From: Luteolibacter flavescens | GTDB taxonomy: Bacteria; Verrucomicrobiota; Verrucomicrobiia; Verrucomicrobiales; Akkermansiaceae | Assembly (NCBI RefSeq): GCF_025950085.1 | Contig: NZ_JAPDDS010000002.1 | Span: 434,001-498,000, forward strand | Length of the DNA: 64,000 nt | Reading direction: 5' to 3' | Shown here: one piece after another, positions 17,501 to 26,450 of the stretch | Numbering within the stretch: the stretch's first letter is position 1 | How the letters are laid out: each line of letters opens with the position of its first letter | Made by a program: the position numbers and the translations under genes | Notes under the pieces: model-generated | Told to the model about the DNA's origin: nothing | What the model saw: only the letters and a program-made list of their open reading frames with translations | Database searches by the model: none

Positions 17501-20362
17501 CGCGGTGCCGCCTTCCTCGTTGGCGAGGCGCACCTGGTCATTCACCTCGCGCGAGAGCTTGGCGGAGAATTTCACCTCGCCATCGAAGGCCTCGCCATCC
17601 GGCTTTACGGCCACGATGCCCAGCGGAATGCGGTCCCCGGCACGCACCAGTCGATCCAGCCGGGAGATGCCGACATAGACGGATGCCGGATGAACCACGG
17701 CCTGCGTGCGTTCGTTCAGCGTCTGGCGGTTCGCGTCCGTGACCTCGGAGGAAACGGAGACCTCTCGGGCCATCGGGAATTCGGGATCTGGCAGCTTGAG
17801 CGCGACGCGCATTTCGCCGCCTTCCGTGAGCTGGCCCTTGCTCGACTCGCTCTCGGAGCGGCGCGAGCCATTGTCATCGTCCCAGCGGTAGCCGAAGTAG
17901 TGATACCAGTAGCTGAAGTCCTGCGTGCGGTGATCGCCGAAGAGATAGTCGCGGAATTTCTCCGGGTAGAAGTTCGTCTCCTCCACGGTCGTGAAGGTCT
18001 CCACCTCGCCCTTTGCGACGGGCTGGCCTTGATAATAGGCGGCCTTCAGGTCGAGCGTGACGGTCTTCGCGCCGATCTCCGGCTTGTCGATCTTCTGGGT
18101 GACCTCGAAGGCATTCCGGCGGAACTCCTCGACGCGGATGCCGAGCGAGAAGGTGGCATTCTGCTGGATGCGGGATCGCTCGGACCAATTCTCCACCTCT
18201 TCCAGTTTCGCGAGTTCGTCGGGATACTCGAAGGTGACCTGATGGTAGCCGGTGGTCTCCCCGGGCAGCTCGAAGCTCGCATCGAAGCCCCCGGCCGGTG
18301 AGACCGAGATGTCGCGGCGAAGGATCTCCTTGTTCTTCGGATCCGTCACCACGAGCTGGGCAGGCTTCACGGCGTCGGCCTTGATGTCATTGCCATCCTG
18401 ATGGCGGACGATGCCCTTCAGGTGGACGGTCTCGCCGGGGCGGTAGAGCGAGCGGTCGGTGAAGAGGAAGACGCGGCGCATTTCCAGCGGCGTCTGCTCC
18501 CACGAGTAGCGCACGGGGAAGCGCCACAGGCCGATGGTCGGCAGGGTGCTGTCGTAGGCCACGCTATAGCGGTCATTGCCGAGCTTCGCTTCCAGATGGC
18601 GGGCAGCCTTTTCGCGAGGCATCACGGCCATGCCGTCCGCGCCGGTCTTCACCTGCTGGAGGCCTTTTGCGTCCTCGCCATAGGTCGCCAGCTCCACATC
18701 GGGCAGCGGCTTGCCGGTCAGGCAGGAGAAGGCAAAGACGCGCGCCTCGCCATCGATGATCTTCCAGGCGAGGCCGATGTCCGTGAGCTGCACGAGCGCC
18801 TGCACCACGGGTGACTTCGCCGTTGCAGAGTCGCCGTCCGAGTCGGTGCGGTCTTCCCTCGCGAGCCGGATGCCGTCCTTCGGCGTGCCGAGGATTTCGA
18901 CGAAAAACGCAGCGGGAGCTTTTGCCTCCGGGGTGACGGGCTCCGGGTCCTTCGGGAAGCCGAGCGTGTAGGGCTTCGCATCACCGGCCAGCACCTTGTC
19001 CCAATCCAGCACCAGCGGCTGCGTGGTATCGAGAGCGGTGTCGAAGGGGATCTCCAGATCCGCGATCGTCTCGCCGCCGAGCATCTCATAGGGGATCACG
19101 TGGGTCGGCTTGATCGCCTTCCCATCGTGGCCCATGCCCGTGTAGTGGCGGTAGCCCTGCTGCGCGCGGATCAGCTCGGCACCGGTCAGGCGCTTCACGC
19201 GCACTTTCACCGAGGCGAGGTTCACGGTCTGCACGCGGTACTTGCGATTGCCCGAGGCGAGCTGGCTCTCGTCCTGGCTGGGCAGGGCGAGTTCCGGCTT
19301 CAGCGGGGTGAAGGTCAGTTGCCTAGTGACCTGCTGCCCGAGGGCGCGGCCGTCCTGGGAGGTCAGCGCGGGATCGAGCGTGACTTTCCAGGTGTTTTCC
19401 CCGGAGAAATCACCGATCAGGTGGATCTGGTCGCGCCGCACCTCCATGCGAAGGTCCTTCGGCTGCGGCTCCACTTTCACCAGCGACGGCGGCAGATCGA
19501 CCGGCATCTTCGCATTGAGATCCACCACGATCCGCCGCGGCTCGTCCGCCACCACCCGGGCGTTCAGACTCGCCACCTTCAACTGCTCGATGGTGCCGAT
19601 GTGGCGCGTGGCGTCCGCGCCGAATTTCACCTTGCCGCTCGCATCCGGCAGACCAGCCAGCATCGAGAGCCGCCAGTTCTCGCCCGCGGGCAGCGGCTGG
19701 AGCGGGGTTACGATGAGGCCGTTCGGCAGCTCCGTGTCCGCCTTCAGGTCGGTCCGGGGCGTGGCCGCTTTGCCGCGGTTGGCGAAGCGCTCCGTCCACG
19801 AGACCCCCATGTAGCCGGGCTGCTTCAGCCGGCCAAAGGTGGCGCGCTCCGTCTTCGCGGCCACCCGCTTGCCGCCCTCCGCCTCGTAGAAGAGGAAGGG
19901 CGCAGCCTTGTCCGGCGTCACGTCGCCATTGAAGCGCAGGAAGAATGCAGCCGTGCGCGGTGACCAGTCCTCCACGTAGCGGTCGAGCAGCGCGGCGTAG
20001 TCCACCTGGAAAGGCTCGCTCGACAGCTTCGTCAGCTCGCCGACGGGGATCACCGATCCATCGAGGTGGGCGTGCTTACCGGTCAGCTTGAAGGTGTAGG
20101 TCGTCCCGAGTGCCGGCGGGCCTGCGGGGCGGAATTCGAGCACGTTGGCCTCCTTCCAGAAGAGGGTGCCGGTCCACGCGGGCTGGATGTCCAGCCACGC
20201 GGTTTTAGCCTCCTTGCCGATCCGGTCGGAATCGGCGGCGGCGCGGTCGAGGACTAGTTCAATCGTACTCTCCGGCGTCAGTGACGTCGTCGATACGTGG
20301 AGTCGGGGTGCGGCGGTGGCACCGGTAACGAGGCCCGCCAACAAGACGGCAGTAGGGCGCAT
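14582..20362 (-). CDS. Bacterial alpha-2-macroglobulin family protein
   Basis: A 1926-residue exported protease-trap protein. The N-terminus (MRPTAVLLAGLVTGATAA) is a Sec signal without a lipobox, whereas E. coli YfhM is a lipoprotein. A run of MG beta-sandwich domains follows; LFTDRSLYRPGETVHLKGIVR (shown in part: RSLYRPGETVHLKG) is the typical MG1/MG2 signature. The thioester motif is intact: YPYGCVEQTTS with Cys at about 1474 and Gln at about 1477, inside the alpha/alpha toroid domain. Such proteins covalently trap attacking proteases in the periplasm while PBP1C (next gene) repairs peptidoglycan. Confidence 0.95.
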   Translation of the reverse strand: MRPTAVLLAGLVTGATAAPRLHVSTTSLTPESTIELVLDRAAADSDRIGKEAKTAWLDIQPAWTGTLFWKEANVLEFRPAGPPALGTTYTFKLTGKHAHLDGSVIPVGELTKLSSEPFQVDYAALLDRYVEDWSPRTAAFFLRFNGDVTPDKAAPFLFYEAEGGKRVAAKTERATFGRLKQPGYMGVSWTERFANRGKAATPRTDLKADTELPNGLIVTPLQPLPAGENWRLSMLAGLPDASGKVKFGADATRHIGTIEQLKVASLNARVVADEPRRIVVDLNAKMPVDLPPSLVKVEPQPKDLRMEVRRDQIHLIGDFSGENTWKVTLDPALTSQDGRALGQQVTRQLTFTPLKPELALPSQDESQLASGNRKYRVQTVNLASVKVRVKRLTGAELIRAQQGYRHYTGMGHDGKAIKPTHVIPYEMLGGETIADLEIPFDTALDTTQPLVLDWDKVLAGDAKPYTLGFPKDPEPVTPEAKAPAAFFVEILGTPKDGIRLAREDRTDSDGDSATAKSPVVQALVQLTDIGLAWKIIDGEARVFAFSCLTGKPLPDVELATYGEDAKGLQQVKTGADGMAVMPREKAARHLEAKLGNDRYSVAYDSTLPTIGLWRFPVRYSWEQTPLEMRRVFLFTDRSLYRPGETVHLKGIVRHQDGNDIKADAVKPAQLVVTDPKNKEILRRDISVSPAGGFDASFELPGETTGYHQVTFEYPDELAKLEEVENWSERSRIQQNATFSLGIRVEEFRRNAFEVTQKIDKPEIGAKTVTLDLKAAYYQGQPVAKGEVETFTTVEETNFYPEKFRDYLFGDHRTQDFSYWYHYFGYRWDDDNGSRRSESESSKGQLTEGGEMRVALKLPDPEFPMAREVSVSSEVTDANRQTLNERTQAVVHPASVYVGISRLDRLVRAGDRIPLGIVAVKPDGEAFDGEVKFSAKLSREVNDQVRLANEEGGTAVRNESRREELSTTELVLSGGKGTEFLLAPQQPGLHQIELRGTDAAGNAFATVTSIHVYGGDEYPWAYEEGVRIKLVPEKKVYLPGETARVLVLSPIEGSALVTVEREKVLRSFMIDLKADKPVIDIPLGDDDAPNAYVSVLVIKGAQDSGRQFKEPQLRLGYCELTVENRRDKLGVTLNVPKDSVLPGQEVELVGSVLLADGKPAANAEVTLYAEDEGTLAVMGYETPDPMAHFYDPRSLRVDCGTTLGHFVAESPEEQSFYNKGFFIGGGDGEYGSMPPALRRDFNPCAGWQPALTTDASGKFTATFKMPDTLTRYRVIAVAHHGTSRFGHTKADLVVNKPLMVEPQAPRFANEGDSLDIRALVQNASEYNGTWKITFTPNPPASDPVAVLAGAETEKTLTLAAGGSATVIFPVDFKNTGEAVFTWKAEPVSLDGAELTPVLATRLADRVESRFQVQYPVPLLRQMNLVKLDNKDANLLKGLDPALLGGRGNLELELSRSRLSEAAGSVDYLLQYPYGCVEQTTSSMMPWLAVEQLRGVVPSFAKYSPQEVKKALQKGVNRLLTMQTSDGGFGYWPGDREAVPWASAYAGLGLILAKEAGAEVPEAAIASLAGHLESGLRGIGATNSPYELENACRATWILAMVERQPAAYINALKNRMADLTPRSRCLLALAAEASGTGDPRAILRDKTKFRLKDDGWMSIQNDHALSLLAWSAVDSESAEATTALDRMIQERNPYGHWQTTWVNGWSLLALATYAENHDESTPATVTLTSADGPQTITLEPGKPAVSFSFPLDGKLALSATSDQTAYVRVKLASKPAIAPQKPVAKNGMEITRFYERVKSDGTTEPLEAAKLGDLVKVTLQVALPTNDSRYLVVEDHLPSIFEAVNNDFASQAANPNAGRTSENDWAISHSELRSDRAVFFYDRIWRAGRTEITYLARCTMEGKAVAPPAKVESMYDPNNTALSASREF

Positions 20363-20473
20363 GGTAGTATGGATGAGTTTCCGGGGCGTGATACGGAATC
20401 ACGGCCAGGTGACATGTCATACGCGCATGGAAATATTTTCAACCAAAGGCTTCGTGAAGATTTGGTGAAATGC

Positions 20474-20509
20474 GGATCTCTGGGAGAGATCCCTACATGT
20501 CTTGTAGGG
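20474..20509. terminator. Two abutting hairpins after the beta-helix gene
   Basis: GGATCTCT-GGG-AGAGATCC (20474-20492, 8-bp stem) and CCCTACA-TGTCT-TGTAGGG (20491-20509, 7-bp stem) are both perfect and share the two bases 20491-20492, so they compete. They lie 11 bases past the stop of the minus-strand gene at 20520 and may terminate it; no U-tract follows. Confidence 0.45.
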
Positions 20510-20519
20510 GTGGCCTGCC

Positions 20520-22454
20520 TCACGGCGATACCGACAGCCGCACGAAGCGATTCCCGCCTGCCATGGGAAAGTCGCGCCAGTAGTTGCCGCTGCCATCGCC
20601 TTGCTCTGCGGGAGTCGCCGCGGGCCAGGTGCCGAGATCGGTGGAAGACTGCACCGCGTAGGTGAGCTCGGGCGCGTCCTTCCGGTAGCGGAAGCGGAAG
20701 ACGCTTCCGGCCATGCTCCCGGAGGGCGCGAGGTGGAGGTCCGCGAGCGTGGGATTCATCCCCTGCGAATACTCCACCAGATTGCGGATGCCATCGGCAT
20801 CGGGGTCGTCGTCATTGCCTGCGGGCGGGCCACCGTCCGGCAGGCTGAAATGCGTGTCCCGCCACGCTTGCAGGCCGGTCATGAATTCGTGTGCGCCCAC
20901 ATCCACGCGTCCGTTCGCCCGGCGCGATTTCCCGAAGTAGTCTTTCTCCGCCGCCGCGGGGACGAAGCCCGGCTCACCACGGTCGCGAGCCGCTGCGGCC
21001 GGAGTGATCTTGAAATCCTCCGCCGCCGGGGTGGCTCCGGGTGTCGCCACCGCGAAGCCGGGATTGAGGAAGGCGGAGTTCGCATCGCTGCCGACCGCCG
21101 TGCGCCATGCGGCGAGTCCGCTGTAGGTGGTGTTCCCCTGATTGCCGCCGCCGCTGCCGGTGCGGTTCAGTCCGAACTCGATGGCCGCCTCGCTTCCCCC
21201 GTAATAGTAAAGATTGTAGTCGAAGACATTGCTGGTGGAAAAGGCCCGCTGCGCCGCCGATCCGCCCTCGACATAGTGGACCACCATCTGTCCGGTCGCT
21301 TCGCTCGCCCAGAGGATGTTGTTCTTGAAGGCATTGTCCTGCAGGTAGAATTGCAGGGTGATCTGTCCTCCGTGGGAGACGTCCGTGTCGTTGCGGTAGA
21401 GCGTGTTGTTTCGCACCTCGCAGTTCCGGGTCGTGCCGCGCTGGTGATCGTAGCCGCCCATGATGATGCCGGCCTTGTGGTTGTGATGCAGCAGGTTGTC
21501 CCGCATCACGATGTGATCGGTGAAGCCGCCGGCCGCCTCGCTGGCGAGCTCGATGCCGAAGTTGGACCCATACACGCGGTTCCTCTCCACGATGATATTC
21601 GTGCCGCCGTCGATGTAGATGCCCGCCGCGGAGCGGTCGCCGCCGCCGGTGGTGAAGTTCCCGCCGTAGCCGGGATTGTAGGCGCTATCGATGTCGTGGA
21701 CCAGATTGTCCCGCGCCACGCCGTCCCGCGCACGGTCCACCGCGGCCGGGGCCGAGCCCTCGTAGCCGATCATGTCGATGCCGATGTTGTTGCAGTGGTG
21801 GACGTGGTTCCGGCTCACCGTGAAGTTCGTCACGTTGCCATTCAGCACCAGCGATTCGCTCTGGCCGGTGCGCAGGTTGTGGACCTCGTTGCCATCGATC
21901 ACCAGCCCGTCGATGGCCGTGGCGGTATTCCCGTAGACCGCGACGCCGAAGCCGTTCGAGGCCTTCGTCGTGCTGCTCTGCCAGATCTCGTGGACCTTGC
22001 AATCCAGCACCTTCAGCCCGCTGCCGCTGCCCTCGATCAGCAGGCCGGTCGGGATGCTGGAGGCGCTCGTCGTCTTGTAGTTCCGGATGTCCAGCCCGCG
22101 CAGGTGGACGTGGTTGCAATTCTTCATCTCCACCAGTCCCGCCCGTCCGCCGCTGGTCGGCACGGTGAGGGTGCCGCCGTCGATCGCCGCCGCGGCCCCT
22201 TGCCACGCCCGGATCACGATGGGTGCCACGGCCGTCCCGCTTTTCCCGGAAAGCAACAACCGCTCCGCATACACTCCCGCGTGCAGGTGCAGCGTATCGC
22301 CCGCCGCGAGCAGCGGCACCGCATGGGCCAGCGTCTTCCACGGCTGAGCCTCGCTGCCCGCCGCGGCATCGCTACCGGTGGGGCTCAGGTGGTAGTCCGC
22401 CGCGGTGAGCGGCAGGGACAAGAGGGCAAGCGTGCACAGGGCCCGGAGATTCAT
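20520..22454 (-). CDS. Secreted parallel beta-helix protein
   Basis: About 644 residues from the ATG at 22454, chosen because MNLRALCTLALLSLPLTAA is a clean signal peptide; in-frame ATGs lie upstream at 22484 and 22493. The mature protein starts with the DYHLSPTGSDAAAGSEAQPW pattern of Pel9A/choice-of-anchor-Q beta-helix proteins. It continues with many N-x-x-x-x-N-x-V-x-x-N rungs (VIDGNEVHNLRTG, FTVSRNHVHHCNN, IIVERNRVYGSN). Such folds include pectate lyases and other polysaccharide lyases, but catalytic residues cannot be assigned. The C-terminus has DDDPDADGIRNLVEYSQGMNP and a YAVQSSTDLGTW module shared with other exoproteins here. Confidence 0.85.
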   Translation of the reverse strand: MNLRALCTLALLSLPLTAADYHLSPTGSDAAAGSEAQPWKTLAHAVPLLAAGDTLHLHAGVYAERLLLSGKSGTAVAPIVIRAWQGAAAAIDGGTLTVPTSGGRAGLVEMKNCNHVHLRGLDIRNYKTTSASSIPTGLLIEGSGSGLKVLDCKVHEIWQSSTTKASNGFGVAVYGNTATAIDGLVIDGNEVHNLRTGQSESLVLNGNVTNFTVSRNHVHHCNNIGIDMIGYEGSAPAAVDRARDGVARDNLVHDIDSAYNPGYGGNFTTGGGDRSAAGIYIDGGTNIIVERNRVYGSNFGIELASEAAGGFTDHIVMRDNLLHHNHKAGIIMGGYDHQRGTTRNCEVRNNTLYRNDTDVSHGGQITLQFYLQDNAFKNNILWASEATGQMVVHYVEGGSAAQRAFSTSNVFDYNLYYYGGSEAAIEFGLNRTGSGGGNQGNTTYSGLAAWRTAVGSDANSAFLNPGFAVATPGATPAAEDFKITPAAAARDRGEPGFVPAAAEKDYFGKSRRANGRVDVGAHEFMTGLQAWRDTHFSLPDGGPPAGNDDDPDADGIRNLVEYSQGMNPTLADLHLAPSGSMAGSVFRFRYRKDAPELTYAVQSSTDLGTWPAATPAEQGDGSGNYWRDFPMAGGNRFVRLSVSP

Positions 22455-22509
22455 GCCGCGATCGCTGCAAAAGAGAGGGCGCATGGCCAGCATGATTCCG
22501 AGGGGTCGT

Positions 22510-22674
22510 TCAGCGTTGCTCCTTCGACGATGAGATCACGCCTGCGCCTAGCAAGATCGACGAAGCGATGATGAATGTCTGGAACAGCTCGCTCCTGGGA
22601 TTTGTGACCGCCATCGACGCGGAAAGAAGCAGGGCAAAGGCTCCCGCGGCAAGGGTCAGGGAATGAATGTTCAT
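22510..22674 (-). CDS. Small two-helix membrane protein (54 aa)
   Basis: An uninterrupted 55-codon frame encodes MNIHSLTLAAGAFALLLSAS, then MAVTNPRSELFQ, then TFIIASSILLGAGVISSSKEQR. Two hydrophobic segments flank a short polar loop, which predicts a small inner-membrane hairpin protein. An AAGGA ribosome-binding site lies 9 bases before the ATG, and the gene fits exactly between its same-strand neighbours. I do not recognise a family. The location between two exported-protein genes gives no further clue. Confidence 0.55.
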   Translation of the reverse strand: MNIHSLTLAAGAFALLLSASMAVTNPRSELFQTFIIASSILLGAGVISSSKEQR

Positions 22675-22791
22675 TGAACCCTGTCCTTATGAGCAGGAGC
22701 CACCTGCGGCAAGTTCACAATCGATCATCACCTCCGGATATCTCCCCGAGGCCTCCGCCATTTGATGCAATCACTTTTCGGAGCCGGGAGT

Positions 22792-23262
22792 TCAGGGTCC
22801 ACCTGATGACGTCCTCGCCGGATCATATTTATCCATCAGCTTGCGGAGCTTCGGGACGAAGTCCTTGGCGAAGGGATCGTCCTCGATCGGGGTGACGGAT
22901 TCCGGGTGGTTGCGGTAGTAAGTCGCGACTTCGGAAAACACGGGTCCGGGTGGCCACTTGCTGAGTTCGGCAGGGCTCAATTGTCCTGAGTCGATGGCGT
23001 CCTGCATGTCCAGCACGGAGCCGTAGAGAAGCCGATACCGGGTGCTCTCTGCCAGGGCGACATCGCCTTCCTTCTCCTTCTTCGCCGCGAGGACGAGGTA
23101 GACCGCGGTGTTCTGGGAATGGCCGAGCTTCGAGCGCTGCTCCTGCACCGCCGCGCCCTGCCTCCGCCCTTTTTCCAGCCCGAATTGATAGGCACCGGCC
23201 CCCACGAGGAGCCCCGCCGCGACGTGGGTGAGGAGCCGGGTGGCAATCGAACTCTTGTTCAT
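22792..23262 (-). CDS. Hypothetical membrane-anchored protein
   Basis: A 156-residue protein with one N-terminal hydrophobic segment (LLTHVAAGLLVGAGAYQFGL) that is more likely an uncleaved anchor than a signal peptide. The rest is soluble and helical (KKEKEGDVALAESTRYRLLYGSVLDMQDAI), followed by a Pro-rich turn and a basic tail. I do not recognise the family. The N-terminal layout (anchor, then GLEKGRRQG) would place the bulk in the periplasm or on the cytosolic side. It is 31 bases downstream of nothing on its own strand except the beta-CASP gene end, so it may be monocistronic. Confidence 0.6.
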   Translation of the reverse strand: MNKSSIATRLLTHVAAGLLVGAGAYQFGLEKGRRQGAAVQEQRSKLGHSQNTAVYLVLAAKKEKEGDVALAESTRYRLLYGSVLDMQDAIDSGQLSPAELSKWPPGPVFSEVATYYRNHPESVTPIEDDPFAKDFVPKLRKLMDKYDPARTSSGGP

Positions 23263-23293
23263 GGTCCGGGCCAGCAGACCAAGCCCGCAGCCC

Positions 23294-24661
23294 TCAATCG
23301 AGCACGTAATCCTTGCCCGGTTCCGGGATGATCGCCTCCGTCTTCGGCAGTTTGATCCGGAGCTGTTCCTTGAACCACGCCGTTGCCTTCGGATCGCCGT
23401 GGACCAGGAAGACCTTCTTCGGCTTCACCTTCAGGATGTAGTCGAGCAGGGCGTCGCGCGTGGAGTGGCCGCTGAAGTCGAAGACCTCCATCTCGCACTT
23501 GCGGGCCACGGCCGGGTAGCGCGAGTCGAGCACCACCTTCTCTCCCGTCTGGCCCATGCGCAGGTGGCCTGCGGGCGAGGCGGGATCGGCGTAGCCCACG
23601 AAGAGCAGCGCGTTCTTCGGGTTCTCCAGGAAGCCGGCGCGGGCAAATCCGTTCGAGACCGTGTTCTCGCTCATCATGCCGCTGGAGAGGCAATAGATCG
23701 CGCCGGGATTCAGCGGGATGGGGCCGGCCTTCTTGCGGTTGCCCGCCTGCAGGTCCATGTCCTCCAGGATGCGGAAGCCATCGTCGCTGCGGCGCGTGCG
23801 GCCCTTTGCATACTTGTCGTAGATCACCGTCATCTTCGTGCTGAGGCCGCCGATGAAGACCGGGGTCTTCTTCGGGATCAGCCCCGCCTTCTTGAAGCGA
23901 TGGATCATGGTCAGCACCTCCTGCGTCTTGCCCATGGCGAAGACGGGGATGAGCACGCTGCCGCGCCGCTCGATGGTGCGGGAGATCGCTTCGGCCAGGC
24001 GCCTTTCCTCGCCCTGCCGCGTGTAGTCCGGCCGCCGCTGGCTGTCGCCGCGGGTGGTCTCGATGATCAGGGTGTCCACGTGCTCCTCGGGGAAGCGCGC
24101 GCCCTTGATCAGCGTGGAGTCCTCGAAATTCACGTCGCCCGTGTACATCACACGGTGGCCATTCGCCTCCATCGTGATGCCGGTGGAGCCGAGCACGTGA
24201 CCGGCGTCATGAAAGGTGCCGATGAGCGTGCCCCCGGAGTCCATCTCGAAGGGGCGCTCCAGCGGGCGCGTCTCGAAGACCTTCTCAAGGTCGTCGATGC
24301 CCCGGTGGGTGAAGAGCGGATACTCCACGATGCCCAGCTCCGTGCGCTTCGCCTGCATCACGTTCACGGAATTGTGAAGCATGGCGACCGAGAGCTCGGC
24401 GGCAGCCGGGGAGAAGAAGGCCTTTGCCTGCGGCTGGCGGCTCAGCAGCACGGGCAGCGAGCCGATGTGGTCCAGGTGCGCGTGGGTCACCACCACGGAG
24501 TCGATGGAGCCGTCCTCGAGCTGGTCGTAGCGTGGCAGTCCTTCCAGGCCGTCGTGTTTCGGGTGAAGTCCCGCATCGAGGACCACGCGGGCCTTTCCGG
24601 TGTCGAGCAGGTAGGAATTCGCACCGATCTCGGCGCTGCGGCAAAGGCTGCGGAAAAGCAT
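23294..24661 (-). CDS. MBL-fold / beta-CASP ribonuclease (RMMBL)
   Basis: About 455 residues from the ATG at 24661, which gives the usual start of the family (MLFRSLCRSAEIGANSYLL); an ATG at 24688 is possible. The metallo-beta-lactamase core shows THAHLDHIG (His60, His62, Asp64, His65), HDAGHVLGS and YTGD. The beta-CASP insert follows (about 190-330), then the RMMBL part with FSGHSTRD and VHGD. Such proteins are CPSF73/YSH1-like nucleases that cut or trim RNA in the cytosol using two zinc ions. The upstream SpoIIE phosphatase gene ends 79 bases before it and may share its transcript. Confidence 0.9.
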   Translation of the reverse strand: MLFRSLCRSAEIGANSYLLDTGKARVVLDAGLHPKHDGLEGLPRYDQLEDGSIDSVVVTHAHLDHIGSLPVLLSRQPQAKAFFSPAAAELSVAMLHNSVNVMQAKRTELGIVEYPLFTHRGIDDLEKVFETRPLERPFEMDSGGTLIGTFHDAGHVLGSTGITMEANGHRVMYTGDVNFEDSTLIKGARFPEEHVDTLIIETTRGDSQRRPDYTRQGEERRLAEAISRTIERRGSVLIPVFAMGKTQEVLTMIHRFKKAGLIPKKTPVFIGGLSTKMTVIYDKYAKGRTRRSDDGFRILEDMDLQAGNRKKAGPIPLNPGAIYCLSSGMMSENTVSNGFARAGFLENPKNALLFVGYADPASPAGHLRMGQTGEKVVLDSRYPAVARKCEMEVFDFSGHSTRDALLDYILKVKPKKVFLVHGDPKATAWFKEQLRIKLPKTEAIIPEPGKDYVLD

Positions 24662-24740
24662 GTAGGAAAACGGAAGCCCCGGAACCATGGGGACCGCCGG
24701 GGAAAAGTCGATGGCTGATTTCCAGCGGGATGCGCGGCCC

Positions 24741-26360
24741 TCAGCAGCCCGCCGTGGCCGGGACGGGCAGGACCTCCACGCCCAGCAGGCAGACATCGTC
24801 GTCGAAATGGTGGCTGTCCGAGTACTGGAGCACCCGGTTCAGCACCAGATCCAGCAGCTCTTCCAGGGTGCCGCCGTGGCAGCCGCCCGCGGTTTCCATC
24901 AGGCGTTTTTCCAGGAATGGCTCCCCGTCCGGATTCTCCGCCTCGAGGATACCGTCGGTGAAAAGCAGCAGGCGATGCACCCCTTTCAGCGGGATTTCCC
25001 CGGCCGGGTAGTCCGCCCTGGCGATGAGGCCGAGGCCCGGGCCCTTCTGCTTTTTCCCCGAGGCTAGCTGCTGCACGCCGCCGGGTCCGGTGGCGATGCC
25101 CCCCGGGTGGCCGGCGCTGGCGTAGCGCAGCGTGCCCTCGCCCAGGTCGAGCACGGCGTAGAAGGCGGTGGCAAACATCGTAGCCCCCGCCCGGTCCAGG
25201 ATGGCGTGCAGGCCGTTGTTCAGCCCGTGGAGGAAGGCGGACGGATCGGCCGCGCTGCTACGCTGCTTTTCCAGGAGCCCGCGCAGCATCGCGACGATGA
25301 GCGCCGAGCGGACCCCGTGGCCCATCACGTCGCAGATCAGCATGCCCACGGAATCATCGGAAATGCGCAGCACCTCGAAGAAATCCCCCGCCAGCCCGGA
25401 GATCGGCAGATAGCGCGCGCCGAAGTGCAGGGACGCCCGCTCGGTGGAGACCTCCGGAAAGGACGAGCCCGCGAGCGCGTGCTGGATCTCCCGGGCGAGT
25501 TGCAGTTCCTCCTCATACGCTTGGTTGCGTATCTGGAGCTCGCCCGCCAGATCGGTCGCGGCCTGCTTCGCGGTCACCAGCTCGGTCACGTCGCTGGACA
25601 CGCCGAAGGTGCCCTTCACCCGGCCCGTGCGGTCGAACCACGGGAACTTCGACGTCAGCACCCAGGTCACCTTGCCGTCCTCGCGCACCTCGCGCTCCAC
25701 CTTTTCCATGACCGCATTCCCGCTGGCCATGATCTCCTTTTCATCCGCCTCGGCCTCCTGCCAGTGGGCGGAGGCGAAGAAATCCCGGTCGTGCTTCCCT
25801 ATCACCGACTCCGGGCTTGGCTGGCCGTTCCACTCGGCCATCTGGCCGTTCACCAGCACGAAGCGCGAGTCGAGGTCCTTGAAATAGACCTGCAGCGGCA
25901 CGCAGTCGATGAGCGAGCGCAGGATGTGGCGCTCGTCCTCGATCTGCGCCTCGGCCTGCTTGCGCAGGGAGATGTCGATCATCGAGCCCGCGATGCGCTG
26001 AGCCTCGCCATTCCGTCCGCGGACCACGGTGCCGCGGATGCGCAGCCAGCGCCAATGCCCGCCGCCGGTCTGGAGCCGGCAGTCGATCGCGAAGAGCTCC
26101 GGGCCGGACGGGCTGAGCACATTTACCAGCGCGCGGGAGAAGCGGTCCCGGTCGTCCGCATGGATCTCCGCGTGCGGGGTGAGGAAGATATTCGGCGCGG
26201 TGCCCTCGCTGCACTCGAGGAATTCCAGGATGCGGCGCGAGTAGTGGATCTCCGTCTTACCGACCCACCAGTCCCAGATTCCCTCGTTCGAGGCCTTCAG
26301 GGCGAGCCACAGGCGCTCATTGTCCTCGGGGGTGAATCCGCTGCTATCCGGCGAGGTCAT
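24741..26360 (-). CDS. PAS-PAS-SpoIIE (RsbU-type) serine phosphatase
   Basis: A 539-residue soluble signalling protein. Two PAS domains are visible: about 15-135 (NEGIWDWWVG, HWRWLRIRGT) and 145-265 (VYFKDLDSRFVLVN, WNGQPSPESVIGKHDRDFF). A helical connector (about 265-305, EEELQLAREIQHAL) leads to a PP2C-like SpoIIE domain (about 310-530). The latter has metal-binding Asp residues in GDFFEV, CDVMGHG and DDDVCLL. It probably senses a ligand or redox signal and dephosphorylates an anti-sigma antagonist in a partner-switching pathway. No antagonist or anti-sigma gene lies next to it. Confidence 0.92.
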   Translation of the reverse strand: MTSPDSSGFTPEDNERLWLALKASNEGIWDWWVGKTEIHYSRRILEFLECSEGTAPNIFLTPHAEIHADDRDRFSRALVNVLSPSGPELFAIDCRLQTGGGHWRWLRIRGTVVRGRNGEAQRIAGSMIDISLRKQAEAQIEDERHILRSLIDCVPLQVYFKDLDSRFVLVNGQMAEWNGQPSPESVIGKHDRDFFASAHWQEAEADEKEIMASGNAVMEKVEREVREDGKVTWVLTSKFPWFDRTGRVKGTFGVSSDVTELVTAKQAATDLAGELQIRNQAYEEELQLAREIQHALAGSSFPEVSTERASLHFGARYLPISGLAGDFFEVLRISDDSVGMLICDVMGHGVRSALIVAMLRGLLEKQRSSAADPSAFLHGLNNGLHAILDRAGATMFATAFYAVLDLGEGTLRYASAGHPGGIATGPGGVQQLASGKKQKGPGLGLIARADYPAGEIPLKGVHRLLLFTDGILEAENPDGEPFLEKRLMETAGGCHGGTLEELLDLVLNRVLQYSDSHHFDDDVCLLGVEVLPVPATAGC

Positions 26361-26450
26361 GGACCCTCAGAAAAGCACCCGTATAGTCCGGGAGCAACCT
26401 GTTTTCACGCCCGCTTGCTTTCCCGGGAGGGGGTTTCATGGTCACGGATC

